NCBI GenBank assembly: GCA_001939145.1
Contig: LSRX01000478.1
Coordinates: 134,551 to 198,550 of the forward strand
Source: Symbiodinium microadriaticum
Lineage: Eukaryota > Sar > Dinophyceae > Suessiales > Symbiodiniaceae
Direction: 5' to 3'
Length of the DNA stretch: 64,000 nucleotides
A model generated the notes under the pieces. The model searched no databases, was not told where the DNA came from, and worked only from the letters and a program-made list of their open reading frames with translations. A program made the position numbers and the translations under genes. The stretch's first letter is position 1, and every line of letters begins with the position of its first letter. This document shows, one piece after another, positions 50,640 through 60,445 of the stretch.

Positions 50640-50745
50640 TGGGTGCCCCACGGCCCTGTACCCTGGTGTCAAGCCTCCAAGCACGCGGAGCCCAAGACTT
50701 AGCGGAGCCCAAGAAGAGCACATTAGCAAGTTGTGGTCGACCCAT
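50640..50745 (+). CDS. exon-like island
   Basis: Reads GAPRPCTLVSSLQARGAQDL followed by AEPKKSTLASCG, then a family B right half (50745-50790). Family unknown. Confidence 0.33.
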
Positions 50746-51461
50746 AGTTTAGGGTCCTTAAGGTAATACAGGATTTATATCATCAACCTTTAGGAGGTCT
50801 GCAACGACTTACTACATAGTAAATCACGGTCGGCCCTGGCTCAAAGGTTCAGTGGTATATACTCTATACCCTAAACCCTAAATCCGAAACCCTAGACCTA
50901 GCTGATCTTGGGCTTTGTCATTGAGATCCTGTGTGGAGCCAGGGTATAGAACCCTCAAACCTCAGCCCTAAGCACGACCCCGCCAAACCCTTAATGTAGG
51001 GGCCTTCATGATTACCCAAAGGGTCCTAGCTACTGCTATTGGGGATACTTCCCCAAATCATAATAGTAATTCCTAATATAGAAACCCAACATTCTACTAT
51101 ATAGGTATTTAGGACCCTTTGGGGTAGATTAGGGCTTTGGAATTCCTTTTACAGAGTTCCTTAAAGGGTTCCATAGGGGCTACTATAAGGGTTCTGTGAT
51201 GTTGGGGCCTTAATAAATAGAATAGGGCTTTGGGGAGGGGGGGGTTGTTATTATAATTAGAGTACAGTAGACCCCCAACCCCTATTCTAGTTATTACCCT
51301 ATGTTAGGCTATGACAACTTTGATACTCATTATACTCTAATTATAATAAGGAACCCCCAAAACCCTGTTCGAATTATTGAGGCCCCGATATTGCACCCAA
51401 ATTCCGAGTCCCAAAGACATAGACTTCTTTGATACCTCAAAGGGTCTGGCTACGCTGTAGA

Positions 51462-51529
51462 ATAGGGTTTAGGGTGTAGGGGTTTAGGGTTTAGGGCTTT
51501 AGGGTTTAGGAGTTAGGGTTTAGGGGATT
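51462..51529 (+). repeat. TTTAGGG tract between imperfect 14-bp repeats
   Basis: GGCTACGCTGTAGA (51448-51461) and GGATACGCTATGGA (51530-51543) share 11 of 14 bases. Confidence 0.5.
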
Positions 51530-51569
51530 GGATACGCTATGGACTCCATTTCGGGCTTCACAGAACCCA

Positions 51570-51674
51570 TAGTGTTGATGATATAAACCCTGCATTACCT
51601 TAAGGACGCTAAACTATGGGAATTATGGTATAGTCCTTAGTATGGGTAATTCAGGATTTATATCATCAACCGTA
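51570..51674. mobile_element. family B element
   Basis: TAGTGTTGATGATATAAACC to ATATCATCAACCGTA. Confidence 0.85.
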
Positions 51675-52125
51675 TCATCCAACATCGAACGAACAAATGC
51701 AGTGGAACCCAATATAGGACCCGTATGGAGCCTTGATAGAACCCTCACAGGCTAAACCCTACACTCTAAACCCGTCTGTAGAAACGCTATAGAACTTTAG
51801 CAGCCTGCCCCCCCCTAAGAATCCTTTGAAGGGACCCGAATTCCCTGAAGCCAAATCCGTAAACTCCCTGAAACCCTACACCCTAAACTCCTTAACACAC
51901 CAAACCCTAAAACGCTACAATCCCTTAAAAGGTACATGGAGCAGCACCCTGATCGTTTCAAGCGCCGTGTGCGCAGGGGGATTCCCCCGGAGTTTAGGCG
52001 GGACCGGACCTTTGGTTCATTCTGGGATCCTGAAGGGAAGGCTTAAGGTTTAGGGCTTAGGGTTTAGGGCTGACGGTTAACGGCTTAGGGTTTAGGGCTT
52101 AGGGCTTAGGGTTTGGGGCCCATTC

Positions 52126-52245
52126 CCCAGACCTTTGGGAGGATCCAGAAAGTAGATCCCTTAAGGGGGTTTCGAGAATGTAGTCTTTAGTAGTTAGGGT
52201 CCCAAATGAGGGGTTCTACTTTTTAGATCCTCCCGGGGGTCTGGG
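52126..52245. mobile_element. family A element
   Basis: CCCAGACCTTTGGGAGGATC to GATCCTCCCGGGGGTCTGGG. Confidence 0.85.
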
Positions 52246-52249
52246 GTCT

Positions 52250-53090
52250 AGGATCCTTTGGGGAGGGCTTATCATCCAGCCGCTTAAGGGAAGGTTTACC
52301 CTCCAGCCGATGAAGGGGTTGGGGTTTAGGGTCCCTTATGGTATCCTTAAGGGAAGGGGGTTCAAGCTTAATGCTTTTTGGATTAGGGGTTTGGGGTGTA
52401 GGTTTTGGGCGTTTGGGCAGGGCGTTTACGGTTGATGGTTGAGGTTTCTGTACGGGCTTCTTTGAGGTTCTTTAGTTATGGGGTTCAAGTTCTAGCATCT
52501 CGGGTTCTCGAGTGTTAGTAACGGCTTGGTGTTTAGGGCTTGGTGGTGACACTTCGNTGAACCTTTAAGTAGCAGTAGAGTAGGTAGCCTTCAACCCTGT
52601 GCTTTCTTGTTTCCCGAAGGTTAACCTTTGGTCCCCCTAGGACACTGGACAACTAAGATGTGTATGTTCACGGTTTGGGTGGGGGGGGGGTCTTTGCTTT
52701 GGGGTGTAAGGTTTTCCTAGGCAGCATCAGGGAGACCCCTTACAGGGGTTTCTTAACCCTTCTCTTATGGCTCTCTTGAAAAGGGACCTTATTGAGAGGG
52801 TCCATATCCCCAAGGGTCCCCTTCATCCTAATTCCCGGGTTTAGGTGCACCCTGGCTGGTAACGGTTTCGGGGCTAGGGTTTAGGGTTTAGGGTTTACCC
52901 TTCTTGCCAGCCCATATTCGACTGGCTTTAGGAGGATCCTGTTTGAGATAAATTTCTAGAGGCTTTGAAGGGTCCACCTGGTTACACTATGCCACGAATA
53001 GATTGTAATATACTCATGACTTGCTAGAACCACACTCGTCCCGAACCCCTGAATCCCTAAACCCTAAACCCCAAGCCCTAAACCCTAGAC
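52250..53090. other. stretch without a recognisable gene
   Basis: Contains a family Q repeat (52726-52822), single N at 52557, short TTTAGGG patches and poly-G at 52680-52690. Confidence 0.5.
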
Positions 53091-53092
53091 GC

Positions 53093-53225
53093 TACTTGGA
53101 GGGTGGGGGGACATAGTAGGTGGGTAATAGTAGACTTATAAGTAACCAAAGCGGGGTCCTAATTGGGGTTATGAGACTTATAAGTCTATAAATTAAGTAC
53201 TTACTAAGTCCCCCGACCCTCCAAG
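53093..53225. mobile_element. family C element
   Basis: TACTTGGAGGGTGGGGGGAC to CCCCCGACCCTCCAAG. Confidence 0.82.
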
Positions 53226-53814
53226 AAGGGTTCAGGGTCTAAAGAGGTGCCTAAACTCTAAAGAACCCTTCATCCTTAACCCTACACCCCTAAACCTCCA
53301 AACCCAAAACCCTAATATACTGCTTGAAGCCTTGTAGAAGCCTCGTAACGAGAGGCCTTAGCGGCGCGAAGCCTGACGGAAGCCTCAATCCAGAACGAAC
53401 AGGCTTTAAGGGTTTTGGGTTTTAGGGTCGGTTTAAGGGTTTGGGGTTGAAGGTTTAACGGTTTTGGATTTAGGGTTTTGGGGTGTAAGTCAAAGGGCTC
53501 CAAGGGTGGGGTGAAGGTAGGTGGGGTAATCCCCAAATAAGAGTCCTTATATAAGGGATCCTTAACCCTACCTACCTTCATCCCACCTTTTGAGGCCTCC
53601 AATTAAGTCTTTTGGGCTTTGGGATGAAGGCCTGGGGTTTCAGAAACGCTCAGTTATGGCAGCCTCTGCGACCAAGAGAACAAGTGGACTGCGTCGATCG
53701 AAATCGTGCGGAACCCAGCTTTGCACCTCTTTAGGCTTTTCAACATGTAAAGCTCTGGACCCTTGAGGTTCGGGGGACGATTATACTTGGGGTTGTAAGT
53801 ACTACTAGTAGTTA

Positions 53815-53890
53815 TTATTATTACTATTATTATTATTCTTATTATTATTATTATTATTACCACTACTACTTCTTCTTCTTCTGCTACTGC
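53815..53890. repeat. ATT and CTT/CTA trinucleotide repeats
   Basis: TTATTATTA run followed by CTACTACTTCTTCTTCT. Confidence 0.95.
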
Positions 53891-54112
53891 TACCTGAAGT
53901 GTTGTCACTTTAACTTGCAGCCCTCGTGACAGCTCTTTGCCAAGTCCCCTGGGTCCCCTGATCCTTCAAGCAGGGCTAGGTAGGGGTTAGGACCTTTAGG
54001 TTTAGGGTCTTAGTGTCTAGGGTTTAGAGTTTAGGGTTTGGGGTTTAGGGTCTACAGACCCTAAACCCCAAACCCTAAAGGCCCAATGCCCTTGTTCAGA
54101 CGTCGAAACCTA

Positions 54113-54228
54113 AACCCCTGGAAGGGTCCAAACAGCAGATCCCATAAGGGGGGTTCCTTTAAACTACCATGTTGTAGCATGGCCTACCCAATCAGGGGTT
54201 CTGCTTTGAAGATTCTGAAACCCGACAC
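54113..54228. mobile_element. family A element, strongly worn
   Basis: CCCCTGGAAGGGTCCAAACAG, central GGGGGTTCCTTTAAA, right arm GTTCTGCTTTGAAGATTC. Confidence 0.55.
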
Positions 54229-54453
54229 TCTTGTCAAACCCTGAAACCCTTAATAACGCCAAGCCCAAAACAGGACTTCGGTGTTCTAGATCCTCCCTAA
54301 ACCCTACACCCTAAACCTTAAGCCCTACACCCTAAACTCTAAACCTTACACCCTAAACACTAAGCCCTAAACCCTAAACCCTCAGGACAGAGACGCACGC
54401 CCTGAAAGACTCTGAACTTCGGCCTTCGAACCTGAGGTAAACCTTATACCGTT

Positions 54454-54577
54454 TACTTGAAGGTTCATGGGACTTAGTAAGTAAAGTTATACGTACCTTA
54501 ATTGGGGTTATAAGTAACTATAAGTATAGTTACCTTACTTGTAACCCTAGTTACTAAGTCCCATGAACCTTTAAGTA
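54454..54577. mobile_element. family G element
   Basis: TACTTGAAGGTTCATGGGACT to AAGTCCCATGAACCTTTAAGTA. No target duplication seen. Confidence 0.85.
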
Positions 54578-54761
54578 GGGCATGAGCGATTTAGGGTCTA
54601 GGGGTTTAGGATTAATTTATTGGGGTTTAGGGGTGTAAGGTTTAGGATTAATTGGGGGTAATGGGTCTACGAATTAAGAAGGACCCTGCAAAAAAAGTAG
54701 GTTCTGGTGGGTTAAGGTAGGGTTTAGGGACCTTTGAAGGGAACCGAACCTGTGCCGTAAA

Positions 54762-54830
54762 AGGATGTGCCTCGCACTTTCCCGGAGCTCAAAGCGTTCG
54801 ATGAGGAGCAGCAGCAGCCTGTGGCCTAGA
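54762..54830 (+). CDS. short exon-like island
   Basis: Reads VPRTFPELKAFDEEQQQPVA to a TAG. Confidence 0.27.
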
Positions 54831-54947
54831 AGCAGGGACTGTTCAATAGCAGGGTTTGGACATGATGGGAGTTTCCGAAAACTAAGGGGTTTTAGAGTTT
54901 TAGGGTTTAGGGTTTAAGGTTTAGGGTTTCGGTGTTAGGGGTTTAGG

Positions 54948-55190
54948 ATGATTTGTACGGTTGTCGATTTGGTTCCAATGCAGGCGCTGTGTCCAGCTTT
55001 TTTTCTGCCAGAAGAGCAAATCGGGTCTTATGGTAGACAAAAGAAACTCTTGTGCGAAGCATGGAAGAAAGCATTGCGAAAGAAAGAAAGAAAGAAGCTG
55101 TTGAAGTGGCGAGCTCCAGCCGATCGAGTGATGCAAGCAGCGAGAAATCTGTCTGTGAATCTTTGCCATGTTGCTACAAAAGCCTTTTGA
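54948..55190 (+). CDS. coding-like island, two competing frames
   Basis: One frame reads MQALCPAFFLPEEQIGSYGR, then KLLCEAWKKALRKKERKKLL and ends HVATKAF. From 55052 another reads MEESIAKERKKEAVEVASSS and RSSDASSEKSVCESLPCCYK. The Lys/Arg/Glu-rich core is GAAA-repeat driven. Family unknown. Confidence 0.33.
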   Translation: MICTVVDLVPMQALCPAFFLPEEQIGSYGRQKKLLCEAWKKALRKKERKKLLKWRAPADRVMQAARNLSVNLCHVATKAF

Positions 55191-55349
55191 CCCCCGCTCT
55201 CCTTGGACAACTCCAAAGGCTAGCCCCTAAACCACAAGCCCTACCAGGACCCCCCAAGCGCCCTTTAACATAGAGCCTATATGGTCCTTAATTGTGGGGG
55301 TATTTTGGGATGGGATGGGGGGCGGGGGGGGCAGTTGGGGGGTTTAGGT

Positions 55350-55562
55350 GACCCCTAAACCCTAAACCTTCAGCCTCAACCCAAAGCCCCTAAACCTTCA
55401 ACCTAAACCCTAAGCCCTTAAACCCCCAAAACCCTAAGCCTTCAACCTAAACCCAAAGCCCCTAAGCCCCTAAACCCCTAAACCTTCAACCCAAACCCTA
55501 AAACCCCGAAATCTTAGCCGGAAACACTGAACCCCTAAACCTTCAACCTACACCCTAAACCC
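55350..55562 (-). repeat. CCCTAAA array with CCTTCAACC interruptions
   Basis: AACCTTCAACCTAAACCC recurs five to six times at 30-45 bp spacing. Confidence 0.85.
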
Positions 55563-55565
55563 TAA

Positions 55566-55653
55566 CCCTAAGGCTCTAAGGACTCATATTTTAAGGCCTT
55601 TGGACCGAAAGACCATGCTATATAAGGCTTTTGGGCTATTTTGAGCCTTAGGG
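55566..55653. mobile_element. family E element, identical to the 6.96-kb copy
   Basis: All 88 bases match 6963-7050. Embedded in CCCTAA-type sequence. Confidence 0.87.
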
Positions 55654-55685
55654 TAAGCAAGAAACACTGAAGAGAACCGCTGAGG

Positions 55686-55757
55686 CGACTCCGACGAGTC
55701 CTCAACGCCTATGCCAGCGAAGAGCCCCAGATCCGGCGTTGCCGCTTGCAGGGTCCC
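55686..55757 (+). CDS. exon-like island
   Basis: Reads PLRRLRRVLNAYASEEPQIR followed by RCRLQ, with CAGG|GT as possible donor. Family unknown. Confidence 0.37.
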
Positions 55758-56067
55758 TTTGGAGGGTTTGGGGTTTTGGGGTTAGGGCTCAGGGCTTAAG
55801 GTTTAGGGCTTTAGGGTTTAGGGGCTTAGGGGTTTTGGGGTTTTGGGGGGTTTAGGGGGTTTGGAGGCTTTGGGTTTTAGGGCTTTAGGGATTCCACCCT
55901 TGCGGACCCAGGCGCATCATGAGATCTGTGGGATGGCTGTAGGGCTCTAGGGTTCTTGAGGGCTCTTTCCGGTTTAGGTCTTAGGCTTCCGGGATTGAGG
56001 GTTTAGGGTTACGGATGAGGAGTTCTTTAGAGTTTTGGCGCTTCTTTAGACCCTAAACCCTAAACCC

Positions 56068-56206
56068 TACTTGGAGTGTCGGGGGACTTAGTAAGTAGTT
56101 ACTTTTCAAAAGATTCATAACCCCAATTTGGACCCCTTTTAAATATAGGCTACTTAAAAAGTCTACTTATGACCCACTTATGAAGTCCCCCGAAACCTCC
56201 AAGTAA
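56068..56206. mobile_element. family C element
   Basis: TACTTGGAGTGTCGGGGGAC to CCCCCGAAACCTCCAAGTA. Confidence 0.8.
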
Positions 56207-56248
56207 GGGTTGAGGCCTGCATTTGGTTGAGCTCCGGTTCGAGTGCCC

Positions 56249-56545
56249 ACTTGGAGGTTCATGGTACTTAATAACTACTGTTACAAGTACCTTACCCAGA
56301 AGTTTGGGAGGATCCAAAAAGCGGATCCTTTAAGGGGGGTCCTATAAAGTACTCTTTAGTAGTTAGGGTCCCAAATTAGGGGATCTACTTTCTAGATCCT
56401 CCCGGGGGTCTGGGCAATTGGGGTTACAAGTAGTTACAAGTATAGTTACCTTACTTATAACCCCTATAAACCCTAAACCCCAAAACCCAAAACCCTATAA
56501 ACCTTATAAACCCCTAGTTTCTAAGTCCCGTGAACCTTGAAGCAG
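56249..56545. mobile_element. family G element with nested A element and nested telomere tract
   Basis: G ends ACTTGGAGGTTCATGGTACTT and AAGTCCCGTGAACCTTGAAG. A complete A element sits at 56295-56414, replacing the junction CCTTA|ATTGGGG. CCCTAAA-type sequence (56465-56503) lies between TTATAACCCC and TTATAAACCCC. Two independent insertions in one element. Confidence 0.85.
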
Positions 56546-56594
56546 ACCCCTGGGCGGATCCAGAAGCTAGTTCCCCTCATTGGGAGTTGCTATA

Positions 56595-56707
56595 CCCAGA
56601 CCCTCATCTAGAAAGTGGATCCCCTAAATTTGGGCCCCTAACTACTAAAGGGTACTTTATAGGAACCTGCTTAAGGGGTCTACTTTTTGGATCCTCGGGG
56701 GTCTGGG
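56595..56707. mobile_element. family A element flanked by TA
   Basis: TA|CCCAGACCCTCATC to GGATCCTCGGGGGTCTGGG|TA. Confidence 0.85.
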
Positions 56708-56785
56708 TAAGGGTTCCTTAAAGGGATCCATAATGGTTTTAAGGCATCATGGGGATTATAGGGCTTATAGGGTTTATAGGGCTTT

Positions 56786-56886
56786 GGGAGTAGATCCCCT
56801 TTAAGGGAGTGCCTCTACAGTTGCCTTGAGTAGTATAGGGTCCCAAATTAGAAATTCTGCTTTCTAGACCCTTCCAGGGGTCTGGG
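56786..56886. mobile_element. family A element lacking its outer left end
   Basis: GGGAGTAGATCCCCTTTAAG to AGACCCTTCCAGGGGTCTGGG|TA. Confidence 0.75.
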
Positions 56887-56888
56887 TA

Positions 56889-56979
56889 TGGATGACGTGC
56901 CATTTGAACAGCGTGCTTCAATGCCTGTGTACCTTGTGGGCCTTCAGACGAACCATGTGGAATTCGTGTTCCCCTGCCC
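56889..56979 (+). CDS. exon-like island bounded on both sides by family A elements
   Basis: From an ATG at 56889 it reads MDDVPFEQRASMPVYLVGLQ followed by TNHVEFVFPCP. The left A element ends at 56886 and the next begins at 56977, so this island exactly fills the gap between two elements. Very coding-like composition. Family unknown. Confidence 0.42.
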
Positions 56980-57052
56980 AGACCCGCTGAAGGATCTAGA
57001 AAGTATCCCCCTAAGTTGGGACCCTATACTACTAAAAGCACTCCAATAGAAG
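56977..57052. mobile_element. family A left-half fragment
   Basis: CCCAGACCCGCTGAAGGATC, right end missing. Confidence 0.7.
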
Positions 57053-57423
57053 GCGCATTGCTCAATGTCAATTGATGTAGGGGTCAGAATAATTGAGATA
57101 CCATTCCCTACCCTGCCAGAACCGTTTGGAAAACCCTTACTCTTGGACCTTTAACGAATCTGTTTACCCTAAACCCTACACCCCTAACCCCTACACCTCT
57201 ATGGAGCCCTTTATGTTGGGGTCACGCCTGAGGCTACAATCCTGATTGCGGCTACTGTCAGGCTGGGAAGTCTGCGCGGGAACCCGTAAACCCTGAACCC
57301 TGGGTTAAGGGTTTGATTGATATAAATCCTGCATTTCCCATTATCAGGAATATACCATAATTCCCATAGTTTAGTCCTCAAGGTAGTGCAGGATTTATAT
57401 CATCAACTGTAGGTTTTGGGCTT

Positions 57424-57570
57424 ATGAGTTCAGTTTCGGGTGCCGGAGGCTTTACGGTGGCAAACTCGGGTTGTGGGTTTAGCGCTTCTTCACCGCCTGA
57501 AGCTCAACCAACTTCAGAAGAAACTCTGAATGGTGGGTTGGTTTGGAGTCTAGGGATTATGGTTTCCTAA
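57424..57570 (+). CDS. exon-like open frame with ATG (copy 1)
   Basis: 48 codons: MSSVSGAGGFTVANSGCGFS, then ASSPPEAQPTSEETLNGGLV. Repeated at 60563-60709. Low-complexity Ser/Gly/Pro. Family unknown. Confidence 0.3.
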   Translation: MSSVSGAGGFTVANSGCGFSASSPPEAQPTSEETLNGGLVWSLGIMVS

Positions 57571-57984
57571 GCCCTAAAATTCTGAATGGTGGGTTGTTTT
57601 GAGGTTTAGGGTTTATGGTTTAGACCCTTAACCCTCAAGCCTAAGCCCCTCAACCCTAAACCCTAAACCCTCAAGCCCAGGATAAATACAAATTGTTTAG
57701 AACGTCAGTCGAGCAAAAGCAAAAAGCAAAACCCGGTCAAAGCTCAAGACCTGAACCCTAAACAATTTGTATAAACCGGTGTAGGGTTTAGGGCCACTTT
57801 CTGCCCCCTTCGAGCTCCCCGATCGAACACCCTTCTTTGAAATTCTTTGTAACAGATGCAAAGGCAAAACCCACCTCAAACTCACAGCATGGATGCGCTG
57901 AACACCCCCCCTAAAACCTAAACGCTAAACCCTGAACCCCAAACCCTAAACCCTAAAGCTTAGGGTTCAGGGTTTAGGACTTAG

Positions 57985-58090
57985 GGCTCTTTGAAGTCCA
58001 GCAGCGAGAGCAGGGCATGAACTACGTCGCCGGCTTGCTGCTCTTGGTCTCTCGCTGCGAGGATGCCAAAGCCTGTGCTACAGAGACTCC
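57985..58090 (+). CDS. TBC (Rab-GAP) domain exon fragment, copy 1
   Basis: After TTAG it reads LFEVQQREQGMNYVAGLLLL followed by VSRCEDAKA. QGMNYVAGLLLL is the conserved core of TBC domains, GTPase-activating domains for Rab proteins in membrane traffic. The catalytic Arg and Gln fingers would be in neighbouring exons and are not visible. Directly preceded by CCCTAAA/TTTAGGG sequence. Family call from motif only. Confidence 0.55.
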
Positions 58091-58104
58091 GGGATTCCTC
58101 AATG

Positions 58105-58215
58105 AAGGGTTTAGGGTTTTAGGGTTTAGGGTTTAGGGGTTTAGGGGTTTAGGGGTTTAGGGTTTAGGGTTTAGGGGTTTAGGGTTTAGGGGTTTAGGGT
58201 TTAGGGTTTAGGGAA
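58105..58215 (+). repeat. TTTAGGG tract (copy 1)
   Basis: 15 bases longer than in copy 2 (61244-61339). This accounts for the offset change from 3139 to 3124 between the two copies. Confidence 0.9.
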
Positions 58216-58436
58216 TATACCTTAAATCTTTTTAGGGGCTCCTAATGGTAACTTAAAGTATATTCCGCAATTAAGGAGTATACCTTAAATCTTATTAGGG
58301 TTCCTGAAAGGGGTCTATATGGGTTCTATAAGGGAGTTGAGGAATATACCTTACATCTTATTTGGGTTCCTATTATAACTTAAGGTATATAGTCCTTAAT
58401 TAAAGGATATACCTTAAATCTTATTTGGGTTCCTAC
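58205..58436. repeat. D-related ATACCTTAAATCTTATT repeats
   Basis: Four to five arms of the family D type (TACCTTAAATCTTATTAGGG and complements) without the CCCAGAGACTCC ends. Confidence 0.6.
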
Positions 58437-58574
58437 CTAAACCCCAAACCCCAAACCCATAAACCCTGAGCCCCTAAACCCCTAAACCCCCTAAACCCCT
58501 GAACCTCTAAACCCCAAACCCCTAACCTCTAAGCCCCTAAACCCTAAAACCCAAGCCCGCCCCTAAACCCTAAA

Positions 58575-58712
58575 GGCATGGTCCACGCTGACGTTCACAT
58601 CAATAACATCATGCTTCGACAACGTCCTCCCAGCTATGTCCTCATCGATATGGGCTGCACAGCCGGCGAAAGCATCTACCCGCTCATTCTCGGCTACGGA
58701 GCCCAGGGTTGA
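58575..58712 (+). CDS. protein-kinase catalytic-loop exon fragment, copy 1
   Basis: Starts exactly where CCCTAAAG ends, and reads GMVHADVHINNIMLRQRPPS followed by YVLIDMGCTAGESIYPLI to a stop. HADVHINNIML fits the HxDxxxxN catalytic loop, and DMG 14 residues after the Asn fits the magnesium-binding DFG position. The glycine loop and the C-lobe are absent here. A fragment, exon or pseudogene. Confidence 0.5.
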   Translation, partial: GMVHADVHINNIMLRQRPPSYVLIDMGCTAGESIYPLILGYGAQG

Positions 58713-58989
58713 GGAGGAGACAGGCACAGGCCTCCTCAACTACCATGACATGGCATCTGCAACAGATTCTGATACGGTCGTCGCCACGGCATCTGCAGCA
58801 GATACAGAGGATGCTTCTGAGAAGGAAGGTGCCTTTCCTGTCCACACGCTGGAGGGCGACTACTGGGGCCGTTTTTTGGAGAACGTCCCGCGAAACCTGC
58901 GAGTGCGGCAGATTCAGTCAAACCAATTGTCTTTTGCTGCCATCTGCGATGATGGATGGCCACCGGCTTTGCCCTGCCACCCAAGATGA
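58636..58989 (+). CDS. hypothetical acidic open frame, copy 1
   Basis: 117 codons, overlapping the kinase-like frame. After about residue 25 it reads VEEETGTGLLNYHDMASATD, then AADTEDASEKEGAFPVHTLE, WGRFLENVPRNLRVRQIQSN and a stop. Could be the true continuation of the kinase-like frame after an indel. Family unknown. Confidence 0.4.
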   Translation: MSSSIWAAQPAKASTRSFSATEPRVEEETGTGLLNYHDMASATDSDTVVATASAADTEDASEKEGAFPVHTLEGDYWGRFLENVPRNLRVRQIQSNQLSFAAICDDGWPPALPCHPR

Positions 58990-59054
58990 GCAGGCACCTT
59001 CAAACGGAGCTGGAGCAATGGAAGAAGGCGGCCATGATGTCTTGCCGCCCTGGC

Positions 59055-59135
59055 CCCTAAACCCTACGCCCTAAACCCTAAGCCCTAAACCCTAAACCCT
59101 ACGCCCTAAACCCTAAGCCCTAAACCCAAAACCCT
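59055..59135 (-). repeat. CCCTAAA/CCCTAAG/CCCTACG tract (copy 1)
   Basis: Two rounds of the same CCCTACG-CCCTAAA-CCCTAAG order. Copy 2 at 62180-62255. Confidence 0.9.
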
Positions 59136-59565
59136 CCTAGCCCTAAACTTCATAAGATCTGGGGTTACCGTAAGCCCGCGAGACCCTAGGAGCCTCACAC
59201 CCAATAGGAGGATTTGGGTTTTGGTGGGTTTAGGCTTTAGGGTTTGGGTTTTGGGTTTTGGTGGATTTCGGATTTTGGGGTTTTGGGGTTTGGGGTTTAG
59301 GGTTTTTGGTGTTTGGGGTTTAGGGTTTATGATGTGGGTTTTTGTGGATTTAAATTTCGGCGTTCAGTTTGTGCAGTTTTGGGGGAAGCTATGGTTTGGG
59401 GTCTTCGGGTTTAGGGTTTAGGGACTCAGGGTTTCGGGGTGTAGGTTCTCGGGAGTTTAGGGTTTAGGGTTTGGGGGTTCAGGGTTTAGTACAGTTTAGT
59501 GTTTAGGGTGTGGTCTGTGTGTGTGTGTGACGTTCAGGGTTGAGGGCTTGGTGTTCAAGGTTCTG

Positions 59566-60110
59566 CCAGCCAAATCACCTGGAGTGGACAGGTGGAACTA
59601 CCTGACGTTACGTCAACTGCCCTCGGGAGCCTTGGATCCTTTGGCTAAACTTTTGAATGACATGGAAAAGGAAGAAGAAAGCCCCGGGGCAGTGGCGCGT
59701 GGTCAAGATGGCCATGCTGGCCAAAAATGCCGAAATAGAGCGCCCCATAGGGTGGTGCAACGTCATCTACAAAGCTTGGTTGCAAGTTCGGTTCACGCTG
59801 ATCACGAAATGGCTCAAACGCTATGAGAAGCAGGCCCCGTGGGATGCAGCCAAACCGGGCCAAACCTGCCTGAGTGTGGCGATCCACAGAGTGTTCCAAG
59901 GAGAACTTGCAAGGGCGAATGCGCAACGGAGGATAACTGTCTTCCTGGATTTGACGACGTTTTACGAAACGATTGCGCGTGATCGACTTGAGCAGTCTGC
60001 TATCGAATTGCAGTTCCCAGCAACTCTTCTGAATATAGCGCTTCAAATTTACAGAGGCGCGCGTCCGCTTCGCAGCTTGGGATTTAACATCACTCGCGAT
60101 CTACCTTCAC
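59566..60110 (+). pseudogene. non-LTR retrotransposon reverse transcriptase, truncated and frameshifted
   Basis: Part 1 (frame of 59566) reads KSPGVDRWNYLTLRQLPSGA, then LDPLAKLLNDMEKE. Near 59672-59690 the frame shifts, and part 2 reads GQWRVVKMAMLAKNAEIERP, then PWDAAKPGQTCLSVAIHRVF and ITVFLDLTTFYETIARDRLE (polymerase motif A, Asp in FLDL). The match ends after LQIYRGARPL near 60070, so motif C (YxDD) and the rest are missing, as are endonuclease and 5' sequence. Family pattern: dinoflagellate LINE-like reverse transcriptase. Lies only in the spacer between the two large repeats. Confidence 0.72.
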
Positions 60111-60111
60111 A

Positions 60112-60355
60112 TATTACGTACACGAATTTGAAGGCCCCTATATTAACCCTTATCGAACCCTGAAAGTAACCCTGTGTCCCTTTGCTATTCTAGATATTGA
60201 GGCCGACGTATATCATGGAACCCTTGTAGTAGCCCTTCCTTTCAAGACACCTCAAGAGAGCCTTGTTCTCATGTTTCTAGCCCTTATCTTCAAGCCCTTG
60301 TAGCAACCCCTGAAGAGCCCTTATAGTAACCCTACCCCTTTTTTTAGCACCCCTT
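60112..60355. other. spacer without a recognisable gene
   Basis: Repeated CCCTTNTAGTAGCCCT-like motifs (TTGTAGTAGCCCT, TTGTAGCAACCCC, TTATAGTAACCCT). No frame. Confidence 0.5.
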
Positions 60356-60445
60356 TCACAGCAAGGAACCCCATTCTAATATAAATCCCAACCCTAATTC
60401 CCTGCACCCTAAACCCCTGAACCCTAAACCCTATAATTCTTAAAC
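60356..60445. repeat. 90-bp segment repeated at 62474-62563
   Basis: CACAGCAAGGAACCCCATTC ... TATAATTCTTAAAC, ending at a single N at 60446. Confidence 0.9.

Larger units (their letters stand above)
57308..59338. repeat. large duplicated segment, copy 1
   Basis: Matches 60447-62468 almost base for base; see copy 2. Begins with a family B element (57313-57411) and holds TBC-like and kinase-like exon fragments. Confidence 0.95.

Noticed and set aside
53312-53602. 96-codon reverse frame
   Set aside because: Dominated by CCCTAAA-type translation (LNPKPLNLQPQTLKP).
58709-59074. 121-codon frame overlapping the acidic open frame (and its copy at 61833)
   Set aside because: Composition is poorer than the 58636 frame and it overlaps in another register. 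Kept only as an alternative for the last 30 codons (DEQAPSNGAGAMEEGGHDVL).
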